Source: Actinoplanes italicus (GTDB taxonomy: Bacteria; Actinomycetota; Actinomycetes; Mycobacteriales; Micromonosporaceae). Taken from it: a DNA stretch of 64,000 nucleotides. Within the stretch, counting starts at the first letter, position 1, and each line of letters opens with the position of its first letter. The notes under the pieces are model-generated. The model saw nothing but the letters and a program-made list of their open reading frames with translations. It did not search any database and was not told where the DNA came from. Of this stretch, positions 1 to 7,263 are shown piece by piece. The stretch is taken from assembly GCF_003001815.1 (NCBI RefSeq), contig NZ_PVMZ01000019.1:174658-238657 (forward strand), written 5' to 3'. The position numbers were made by a program, and so were the translations under genes.

Positions 1-41
1 CCTCGCCAGCTGTCGTCGGGAGATTGCCGGATACTGACCGG

Positions 42-2423
42 ATGTCGCTGACCCTGGCCGAGGCCCGTGCACGGGCCGCCATGCTTTCCGCGGTCTCCTA
101 CGACCTCGCCCTCGACATCACCGATCCCCATCATTTCCGGAGCCGGGTCGTCGCGCGATTCGACACGACCGGCGGTGACACATTTCTGGAACTGCACCGG
201 GCCGAATCGCTCGACGTCGAGATCAACGGCGAGAAGGTCACGACGGCGTACGACGGGCGGCGCATTCCACTCGACGAGCTGAAGCCCGGCACGCACGAGG
301 TCGTCGTCGACGCCAGGCTGCGGTACGTGACCGACGGCGAGGGCCTGCACACCTTCACCGACCCGGCCGACGGTGAGCGCTACATCGGCGGCTACCTGGG
401 CCTGGACATCACCCAGCGCCTGTTCGCCTGCTTCGACCAGCTGGACCTCAAGGCGCCGATCTCGCTGACGGTGACCGCCGACCCGGCGTGGACGGTCCTG
501 TCCAACGGTGTGCCCACGTCGGACGACAACGGCCGGCACACGTTCGCCACGACCCGGCCGATCCCCTGTGACCTGCTCGTGGTGGCGGCGGGACCGTTTC
601 ATTCGGTGCGGTGGGAGCACGGAGGCGTACCGATGGGATGGCATGCCCGTCGTTCTCTGGCCGCCGAACTGGACCGTGACGCCGCCGAACTGAAAGCGGT
701 GACCGAAGCCTGCTTCAACCATTTCGCGCGGGTCTTCACCGAGCCGTTCCCGTTCGATTCCTACGACCAGGTATTCGTCCCGGAATTGAACTGGGGCGCG
801 ATGGAGTGCCCCGGTTGTGTCACGTTCAACGAGTTCCTGCTGCCGCGCGGGCGGGTCACTGACGACGACCGCCGGCGCCGGGCCATGGTCATCGCGCACG
901 AGATGTCGCACATGTGGTTCGGGGATCTGGTGTCGCCGCTGTGGTGGGAGGACGCCTGGCTCAACGAGTCTTTCGCCGACTACATGGGGTTCGAGGTCGC
1001 CGAGACGCTGACCGGTTTCGCCGGTACCCGGGTGTCGTTCGAGGCCGTCCACAAGCCGGGCGCGTACCTCGCCGACCGGCGCCGGTCGACTCATCCGGTG
1101 GCTCCCGAGGCCGTGGATGTGCCCGACGTGGCGATTGCGACGACCATTTTCGATCAGATCTCGTACGGCAAGGGCAACGCCGTCCTGCGTCAGCTGGTGA
1201 CCTGGCTGGGTGAGGAGGACTTCCTGGCCGGGGTGAACGCGCACCTGACCGCGCACCGGTTCGCGAACGCGACCCTCGAGGATCTGCTGTCGGCGCTGGA
1301 CGCCGCGTCGTCGCGTGACGTCCGCGGCTGGGCCGAGGTGTGGCTGCGGCGGTCGGGGCACGACACCATCCGGGTCACGCGGCGGGACGATGTCCCGGTG
1401 GTGACGCGTGAGGGTGTCCGGCCGCACCGGTTCACCGTTTGCGCGTACGACCAAGGTCTGAATTTGATCGGCACCCGGATGATCGATCTGGCCGGCGAGC
1501 CGGTGCCCCTGCCGGAGTGGGCGGGTCTGGTGGTGGTTCCGAACGCGCACGGCGAGACCTTCGCGCGCGTCGACCTGGACCCGTTCTCGCGCGAGGCCCT
1601 GGCGAACGGGCTGGCCACATTGCCCGACCCGCTGGTCCGCGCGGGAGTGTGGACGACCCTGCTCGACGGCCCGCCACCGGCCGTGCAACTGGAACTGCTG
1701 GCCCGGCAGCTGCCGCGCGAGCCGTCGCCCACTCTGGTGACCGCCGCCCTCGGCCGTGTCCGTGATCATCTGATCCGCCGCCGGCTGACGGCCGACGCCG
1801 TGCCGGCCGCCCTGGAGACGATCGCCTCCGCGTGCGCCGGCCCGGTGGAGCCGGACGAGCAGCGCGCGGTCGCCCTGGCCCGCGGCCTGGCCTGGACGAC
1901 GGCCGATTCGGATCAGCTGCGCCGCTGGCTGGACTCCGGTGCCACCGATCACGGTCTGACGCTGGACCCGGAGCTGCGCTGGACGGTCGTGCACCGGCTC
2001 GCGGAGCTGGGAGGCCTCGACGAGGCGGGGATCGAGGCCGAGCGGCTGCGCGACGGCACCGCCGACGGTGTGCTGGGCTCACTCACCGCTTTGGCGGCCC
2101 GCCCCACGGCCGAGGCGAAGGCGTCCGCGTGGGCGGCGATGACCGGCGACCCGGAGATCTCGGTCCGCCGTTTCCGGGCGCTGGCGGACGGCCTCTGGTC
2201 GCCGGCGCAGCGCGGGCTGCTGACGCCGTACATCGCCGGTTACGTCTCCGCCGCGCCCGCCCTCGCCGAGCGGGGTTCGGCTTTCGCGGCCGTGGTCGGC
2301 AGGGCGTTCCCGGCGCTGGCCTTGACCGATCAGGAGCTTGATCTGGTACGCGACGCGCTGCGCCACAACGTGCCGGCGGTGTTGCGCCGGCACTGGGACG
2401 ACGAACTGGACGACCGGGCATGA
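42..2423 (+). CDS. pepN: M1-family zinc aminopeptidase (PepN-like)
   Basis: Zinc metallopeptidase that would remove N-terminal residues from peptides in the cytoplasm; there is no signal peptide. The zinc site is intact: HEMSH at residues 286-290 and the third ligand Glu309 in NESFADY, the HExxH-x18-E pattern of family M1. The exopeptidase motif normally reading GAMEN is GAMEC here (252-256), an unusual substitution. The central third is the catalytic domain and the C-terminal 300 residues look like the helical ERAP1-type domain. At 793 residues it is slightly shorter than typical actinobacterial PepN. I prefer ATG 42 over the in-frame TTG at 24 because it begins at the usual N-terminus. The next gene overlaps its stop by ATGA, so the two are probably cotranscribed. 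Confidence 0.93.
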   Translation: MSLTLAEARARAAMLSAVSYDLALDITDPHHFRSRVVARFDTTGGDTFLELHRAESLDVEINGEKVTTAYDGRRIPLDELKPGTHEVVVDARLRYVTDGEGLHTFTDPADGERYIGGYLGLDITQRLFACFDQLDLKAPISLTVTADPAWTVLSNGVPTSDDNGRHTFATTRPIPCDLLVVAAGPFHSVRWEHGGVPMGWHARRSLAAELDRDAAELKAVTEACFNHFARVFTEPFPFDSYDQVFVPELNWGAMECPGCVTFNEFLLPRGRVTDDDRRRRAMVIAHEMSHMWFGDLVSPLWWEDAWLNESFADYMGFEVAETLTGFAGTRVSFEAVHKPGAYLADRRRSTHPVAPEAVDVPDVAIATTIFDQISYGKGNAVLRQLVTWLGEEDFLAGVNAHLTAHRFANATLEDLLSALDAASSRDVRGWAEVWLRRSGHDTIRVTRRDDVPVVTREGVRPHRFTVCAYDQGLNLIGTRMIDLAGEPVPLPEWAGLVVVPNAHGETFARVDLDPFSREALANGLATLPDPLVRAGVWTTLLDGPPPAVQLELLARQLPREPSPTLVTAALGRVRDHLIRRRLTADAVPAALETIASACAGPVEPDEQRAVALARGLAWTTADSDQLRRWLDSGATDHGLTLDPELRWTVVHRLAELGGLDEAGIEAERLRDGTADGVLGSLTALAARPTAEAKASAWAAMTGDPEISVRRFRALADGLWSPAQRGLLTPYIAGYVSAAPALAERGSAFAAVVGRAFPALALTDQELDLVRDALRHNVPAVLRRHWDDELDDRA

Positions 2424-3160
2424 CCGTCTACGACGCGATCGGGACGACGTACACCAGCACCCGCCGCCCGGACCCGCGGATCGAGGCCCGGGTCACGGCA
2501 GCGCTCGGTGACGCCCGGTCGGTGATCAACGTGGGCGCCGGCGCCGGGTCGTACGAGACGTCACGGGTCGTGCTGGCGGTCGAGCCGAGCCCCGTGATGA
2601 TCGGCCAGCGTCCGCCCGGGGCGGCTCCGGCCGTGCGGGCGCGCGCCGAGGAGATCCCGGTGGCCGACGACGCTGCCGACGCCGTGACGGCGCTGCTGAC
2701 CGTGCACCACTGGACGGACCTGGCGGCCGGGATCGCGGAGCTGCGCCGGATCGCTCGCCGCCGGGTGGTGATCCTGACCTGGGATCAGCGCGTGTTCCGC
2801 CGGTTCTGGCTGGTCGAGGAGTACCTGCCGGAGGCGGCGGCGTTCGACGACACCCGTGCGGTGCCGGTCGAGCACCTGGCCGGCCTGCTCGGTGGCGCGC
2901 GGGTCGAGGTGGTGCCGGTGCCGCACGACTGCACCGACGGGTTCGGCGCGGCGTATTGGAGGCGGCCGGAGGCGTACCTGAATCCGGTCGTCAGGTCCGG
3001 CATCTCGATGCTGGCGCAGACCGGGGAGCAGGTGTTACGGCCCGGCCTCGCCCGGTTGGCGGCCGACCTCGAGTCGGGTCACTGGCAGGACCGATACCGC
3101 GACCTGACGGGGCTGACCGAGTTCGACGCGGGTTACCGGATGGTCGTCGCCGAGTTCTAG
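2420..3160 (+). CDS. class I SAM-dependent methyltransferase
   Basis: Predicted cytoplasmic methyltransferase of 246 residues; substrate unknown. The N-terminal region carries the glycine-rich SAM-binding loop (VINVGAGAGSYE, about residues 36-47) and an acidic residue after the next strand (AVEPS), followed by a VTALLTVHHWTDL segment typical of the UbiE/BioC-like Methyltransf_11 group. The start codon overlaps the aminopeptidase stop (ATGA), which suggests translational coupling. Nothing in the sequence identifies the acceptor molecule. Confidence 0.85.
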   Translation: MTVYDAIGTTYTSTRRPDPRIEARVTAALGDARSVINVGAGAGSYETSRVVLAVEPSPVMIGQRPPGAAPAVRARAEEIPVADDAADAVTALLTVHHWTDLAAGIAELRRIARRRVVILTWDQRVFRRFWLVEEYLPEAAAFDDTRAVPVEHLAGLLGGARVEVVPVPHDCTDGFGAAYWRRPEAYLNPVVRSGISMLAQTGEQVLRPGLARLAADLESGHWQDRYRDLTGLTEFDAGYRMVVAEF

Positions 3161-3229
3161 GAGGGTGGTCGTACCGGTCCGGCTCCCGGCCGCGATGCTC
3201 GTTCTCATCGCATCGAATAGCTTGACCGG

Positions 3230-4417
3230 ATGTTTCGTCGCGCCGTAACCGTCGTTCTGTTGCTCGCCACCCTCCCGGCCTGCTCGGCGACGGACGAGCA
3301 TCCCGTGATGACCGTGGATGCCGCGGCCACACTCGCCGATGAGCGGGTGGGGATCCGGGTGACCGGTTTGGCTGCCGGCAGCGCCGTCACGATCCGCTCG
3401 GAGACCACCGACCGGAACAACATCACCTGGCGCGGCACCGCGGTGGTGCACACCGACCGGACCGGCGTCGTCGACCTGGATACGGCCTCCTCGACGGGCG
3501 GCAGCTACCAGGGCGTGGACGGGATGGGCCTGTTCTGGTCGATGGTTCCGGAGGGCGCCGACCCCGACACCAGCTTTCTGGCCCCGAACCGCCCCGAGCG
3601 GGGTCCTTTCGAAGTGCGGTTGACGGCGACTACGGCGAGCGGCGCCACCGCGACGGCCGTCGCGCGACGGCAGTGGCTCGGTGAGGGCGTCACCCACCAG
3701 CGGGTGCACACCGACGAACTCGTCGCCGACATCTATCTGCCGCCGGCGGAGGGCCCCGTCCGGCGGCCGGTCCTGATTTTCGGTGGTTCGGAGGGCGGTA
3801 GTAGCCAACTTTGGGAGGCCGCCCAACTCGCCTCTCATGGGCACCCGGCGATGGCGCTGGCCTACTTCGACGCGCCGGGACTGCCGGCGACGCTGGATCG
3901 GGTCCCGCTGGAGTATTTCGCGACGGCGCTCCGGCACCTGGCGGCGCAGACCGGCGGCGGACCGGTCTCGGTGATCGGCTATTCCCGGGGCAGCGAGGCG
4001 GCGCTCCTGGTCGGGCAGCATTTCCCCGAACTGGTGCGCGGGGTGGTCGTCTACGCACCCAGCGACGTCGTCCATGCCGGTTTTCCCCACGACGACCGGC
4101 CTGCCTGGACCTATCGGGGCAAGCCGGTGCCGCGAGGACCCATCCCGGTCGACAAGATCCCCGGCGGGCTGCTGGCGATCGCCGGTGGTGACGATCAGCT
4201 GTGGGATTCGGCCGGGTCTGCGAGACGGCTGCGGGAGCGGCGCCCCGATACCAAGATCCTGATCTACCCGAGGGCCGGGCATGTCGTCGGCACCTACCCG
4301 CATGTTCCCACCGGCGTCGCCATGGGACAGCACCGCTTGGGCGGCACCCGCGCAGACGATCAACGCGCACGGGTGGACGGGTGGCCCAGGGTGCTGGCGA
4401 TGCTCGCAGCACCCTGA
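3230..4417 (+). CDS. lipoprotein acyl-CoA thioesterase/BAAT-like hydrolase
   Basis: A 395-residue protein with a lipoprotein signal (hydrophobic stretch ending in the lipobox LPAC, Cys18), so probably attached to the outer face of the membrane. The N-terminal domain (about 28-150) resembles the immunoglobulin-like domain of bile-acid-CoA amino acid N-acyltransferases and acyl-CoA thioesterases. The C-terminal domain (about 165-395) is an alpha/beta hydrolase with the nucleophile elbow GYSRGS (Ser252), an Asp-rich GGDDQLWD segment and a late His in AGHVVG. An extracytoplasmic location is odd for an acyl-CoA enzyme, so the natural substrate may be another ester or thioester. The gap after the methyltransferase is 69 bp, and a GAATAG element at 3215-3220 would allow a leaderless transcript. 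Confidence 0.75.
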   Translation: MFRRAVTVVLLLATLPACSATDEHPVMTVDAAATLADERVGIRVTGLAAGSAVTIRSETTDRNNITWRGTAVVHTDRTGVVDLDTASSTGGSYQGVDGMGLFWSMVPEGADPDTSFLAPNRPERGPFEVRLTATTASGATATAVARRQWLGEGVTHQRVHTDELVADIYLPPAEGPVRRPVLIFGGSEGGSSQLWEAAQLASHGHPAMALAYFDAPGLPATLDRVPLEYFATALRHLAAQTGGGPVSVIGYSRGSEAALLVGQHFPELVRGVVVYAPSDVVHAGFPHDDRPAWTYRGKPVPRGPIPVDKIPGGLLAIAGGDDQLWDSAGSARRLRERRPDTKILIYPRAGHVVGTYPHVPTGVAMGQHRLGGTRADDQRARVDGWPRVLAMLAAP

Positions 4418-4883
4418 CAGCGCAGTAGGAAGTCAGGTCCGTTTCGCGGCGAGTTCGGCGTCGAGGCACTGCTCCGCCGCGGACGCACGTTGCGGACTCG
4501 CTGTCGGAGGGGGTCCTACGACAGGCTCAACTGGCGGCTAGCGGCTCGACTAGAAGCCGGGCAGCCAGTCAATCTGTCCGGTCTCAGTGATCGTGTCATC
4601 TGGCCGCGTGGGTGAGCTGGGCTGCGACAGGTGGATGGAGACGGCGTCCTGCCGAGTCGGGGCGGGGCCTACCATCGACTGGTTTCGTCGTCTTCGATGT
4701 CTCAACGATCATGTCCGTGGTGCGGTCGCTGACCAGCGGTCTGACATGTGGTCTGAGACGGTGTGGCGGGTTTTCTCGCTGAAGGTTGCACTTTCCGTGG
4801 TGGCTGCCGAGGCGGTGTTTCGCGTGAGGCGGGTCGCGGGATCGCGGTTGCCGGGTCGGTAGGGTCGGTCCGGAGGTGCGCGG
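4418..4883. other. gene-poor intergenic region
   Basis: This 466-bp stretch has no convincing coding signal on either strand. Its base composition is visibly less GC-rich and lacks the G/C third-position bias of its neighbours. The only internal frames are short and Arg/Ser/Pro-rich. I see no terminal inverted repeats or transposase motif, so it may be a degraded foreign fragment, but that is inference. Confidence 0.5.
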
Positions 4884-5351
4884 ATGAGTTTCCGGCTGGC
4901 GGCGTATGCCGTGTGCATCGAGGACGGGCGGGTGCTGCTCGTCCATTGTGCTTCGCCGAACGGGGGCACGAGCTGGACCCTTCCGGGCGGCAGGGTTGAG
5001 CAGTCGGAGGATCCGTTCGATGCGGTGGTGCGGGAGGTCGCCGAGGAGACGGGCTGCGATTCGGTGGTCGAACGCTTGCTGGGCGTGGACTCGCGGGTGA
5101 TTCCCGCCGAGGAGGCGCGGTTAGGGATTGAGCACCAGAACGTCGGTGTCTTTTACCAGGTCCGGATCACTGATGGTGTTCTGCGGCCCGAACCGAATGG
5201 CGTGACGATGGAGTCGGTCTGGACGTCGATACCGGATGTCGCCGGTCTGTGCCGCTCGTCGCTCGTCGACGTCGGTCTTGCCCTGGCGCGGACGCTTCCG
5301 GCAACCGGTCACGTCGCTCCGGTCGCGGTCGATGGCCTGGTTCAGCACTGA
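4884..5351 (+). CDS. NUDIX hydrolase
   Basis: Hydrolase of 155 residues for nucleoside diphosphates linked to another moiety; the specific substrate cannot be read from sequence. The complete Nudix box G-x5-E-x7-REV-x-EE-x-G-C lies at residues 36-58, with the catalytic REVAEE segment at 50-55. The start is ATG 4884, preceded by GGAGG with normal spacing. It stands alone between two gene-poor stretches. Size and motif fit small actinobacterial MutT-like proteins. Confidence 0.9.
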   Translation: MSFRLAAYAVCIEDGRVLLVHCASPNGGTSWTLPGGRVEQSEDPFDAVVREVAEETGCDSVVERLLGVDSRVIPAEEARLGIEHQNVGVFYQVRITDGVLRPEPNGVTMESVWTSIPDVAGLCRSSLVDVGLALARTLPATGHVAPVAVDGLVQH

Positions 5352-5639
5352 GTCGCTGATCCATTGAGACTCGCCAAGACGGCAGAGACACAATCTGCCC
5401 AGACGGTCTATAAGCCACCAAACCGGACTATGTGCCACGAGAACCCGCTGCGACAACTGTGCGGAGTCTGAATCCGCCAACTTCAGCGAGAACGGACAGC
5501 CGGAAAGATCACTCGCAAGGCAGGCCGACAGCTCGCAAGATCACTCGCAATGAGTTCCGGACTTTCGCAGTGTTCGCGCGGACGCGACACCGGCGACCGA
5601 GATCCGCTTGGCTGTCCACGCGTCCCGCCCTCAGAGACA
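5352..5639. other. gene-poor region with a short direct repeat
   Basis: No gene is recognisable here. The composition is less GC-rich than the flanks. Two perfect copies of the 14-mer AAGATCACTCGCAA occur at 5505-5518 and 5537-5550. On the minus strand a frame across 5121-5480 is open but partly overlaps the NUDIX gene and has no recognisable domain. The tract may be a remnant of a mobile element, but no end or transposase motif survives. Confidence 0.45.
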
Positions 5640-5674
5640 TTGACGGGCTTGGAACCGGGACTTAACGTCTCGGT
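5640..5674 (+). promoter_or_regulatory. promoter with overlapping dyad, BNR gene
   Basis: TTGACG (5640-5645) and TAACGT (5663-5668) are separated by exactly 17 bp, a good housekeeping-type promoter. A 21-bp imperfect dyad (5654-5674, arms ACCG.GAC and GTC.CGGT) covers the -10 box, as expected for a repressor site. It lies 40 bp upstream of the BNR protein start. Confidence 0.55.
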
Positions 5675-5713
5675 CACCGCTCCGTCCCCTTCTCGTTCTC
5701 GCTGTGAGGACCC

Positions 5714-7069
5714 ATGAAACGATTCATCCCCCTGGTCGTGGTGGCCTGTCTCCTCGTCGCGGTCCCCGCCGCGGCGGCCGCACCGACCGTCGCCCACACG
5801 TCCACCACGGTCCTGACCACCAACGGCCGGACCGCCCTGACCTACACCGGCTACATGAACGGCGAGTCGTTCCAGCAGGACGGCATCGTCACGTTCAACG
5901 GCTGGCAGTACTCCGCCTTCTGGGATCAGAGCGGATACGTGAACCTGTCGCGCCGTCAGCTGCCGTCCGGCGCCTGGTCGAACCTGCGGCTCACCGACTA
6001 CGCCACCGCGTCGACCGACTCGCACAACACGATCAGCATCGGGATCGCCCCGTCGGACGGCACCATCCACCTGGCCTTCGACACGCACTCCTCGCAGTTC
6101 CGCTACCGCAAGTCGGTCGCGGGACTGGCCACCTCGCCGGGCGGGGTGTCCTGGTCGACGGGCAGTTTCGGGACCGTCCAGACACGGCTGACCAGCACGA
6201 GCATGGACGTCGTCACCTATCCGCAGTTCTTCGCCCACCCGGACGGCACGCTGCAACTGGCGATCCGCACCGGCTACAGCGGGACCGGCGACGAGGTGCT
6301 CTACGAGTACCGGTCGGGCGCGTGGACGTACATCGGTGAATTCATCGACGGCACCACCGCCGGCAACAACGCCTACCTGTTCGGCATCGAGTACGACAAC
6401 TTCGATCCGGCGGCCCCGCTGCTGCACGTCACGTGGACGGTGCGGGAGACCTCGAACGCGAGCACCAACCACGACATCTTCTACGCCTACAGCAAGGACA
6501 AGGGCCGGACCTGGCGCAACAACGCGGGCACGGTCATCGCGACCACCGGTTCCAGCCCGCTGCGGTCCGACGCCGCGAACCTGCGGGTCTGGGCCATCGG
6601 CCAGAACCGGGGCCTGATCAACCAGGAGTCGCAGGTCGTCGACGCGGCCGGGGTCGTGCACGTGCTCGCCTCGCACCTGCCGGCATCGGCGGCCAGCACC
6701 GCCGACTTCACGGCGGCCCGGGAGAAGGCCGTGCTGGTGCACTACTGGCGGGGCAAGGCCGACAAGGTCTGGCACCAGACGTACACACCGTTCCTGGAGC
6801 GGTCGGCCCGCGGTGACATCGCCGTCGACTCGCGCGACAACCTGTACGTGGTCAGCGGCGACTCGAGCACCCGCAAGCTGCACATCCAGACCGCGTCGAA
6901 GGCCTCGGGCTGGACCGACTGGGTGATCCGCTACACCTCGTCGGCGATCTACTACAGCGACCCGCTGATCGACCACCAGCGGCTCAAGTCCCTGAACACC
7001 CTCAGCTTCTTCGCGCCCCGCTATGGCGGCAGCCAGATCGACGTCCAGGACTGGACGGTGGGCGGCTGA
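5714..7069 (+). CDS. secreted BNR-4 repeat protein, putative polysaccharide-active enzyme
   Basis: Protein of 451 residues with a Sec signal peptide (about 1-23: MKR, hydrophobic core, AAAAA cleavage region). The rest is rich in aromatic residues and short beta-strands and contains stretches such as YPQFFAHPDG and SQVVDAAGVVHVLASH, which resemble the BNR_4 (PF15892) beta-propeller family. Members of that fold include polysaccharide lyases acting on uronic-acid polymers, so an extracellular lyase or binding role is plausible, but I cannot assign a substrate. The neighbouring arabinofuranosidase points to plant cell-wall polysaccharide. The gene has its own promoter and ends at a strong hairpin terminator. 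Confidence 0.75.
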   Translation: MKRFIPLVVVACLLVAVPAAAAAPTVAHTSTTVLTTNGRTALTYTGYMNGESFQQDGIVTFNGWQYSAFWDQSGYVNLSRRQLPSGAWSNLRLTDYATASTDSHNTISIGIAPSDGTIHLAFDTHSSQFRYRKSVAGLATSPGGVSWSTGSFGTVQTRLTSTSMDVVTYPQFFAHPDGTLQLAIRTGYSGTGDEVLYEYRSGAWTYIGEFIDGTTAGNNAYLFGIEYDNFDPAAPLLHVTWTVRETSNASTNHDIFYAYSKDKGRTWRNNAGTVIATTGSSPLRSDAANLRVWAIGQNRGLINQESQVVDAAGVVHVLASHLPASAASTADFTAAREKAVLVHYWRGKADKVWHQTYTPFLERSARGDIAVDSRDNLYVVSGDSSTRKLHIQTASKASGWTDWVIRYTSSAIYYSDPLIDHQRLKSLNTLSFFAPRYGGSQIDVQDWTVGG

Positions 7070-7082
7070 TAGAGCGATCGTC

Positions 7083-7119
7083 ACGGGGCAGGCAATCGAT
7101 TGCCGATTGCCTGCCCCGT
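7083..7119 (+). terminator. terminator after the BNR gene
   Basis: Perfect 15-bp inverted repeat (7083-7097 with 7105-7119, arms beginning ACGGGGCAGG) around a 7-nt loop, 14 bp after the BNR stop. There is no long T run, which is usual in high-GC actinobacteria. Confidence 0.85.
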
Positions 7120-7177
7120 CTATATGCGGTGGTAAAACGTTACGCAGAGGCTCCTCGGTCAGTCGCTCGGGAAAACC

Positions 7178-7206
7178 TTGACACGCGCTTTGTTATCGAT
7201 AACATT
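7178..7206 (+). promoter_or_regulatory. promoter and LacI-like operator, GH127 gene
   Basis: Consensus -35 TTGACA at 7178-7183 is followed 17 bp later by a weak -10 (AACATT, 7201-7206). A perfect 14-bp palindrome, TGTTATCGATAACA, occupies 7191-7204 and would block polymerase when bound. A CG-centred palindrome of this length is typical of LacI-family operators. A related imperfect dyad, GTAAAACGTTAC, lies just upstream at 7132-7143. Confidence 0.7.
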
Positions 7207-7263
7207 CTGCGCGTAACACAGGCGTAACTCCCCGTTCCCCCACCCCGAACCGAGGAGACCCCC

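Noticed and set aside
4587..4862. Small plus-strand frame as a gene
   Set aside because: No codon bias, start signal or domain; lies in a lower-GC gap.
5121..5480. Minus-strand frame across the NUDIX end as a transposase remnant
   Set aside because: No DDE or HTH motif seen; overlap with a good gene.
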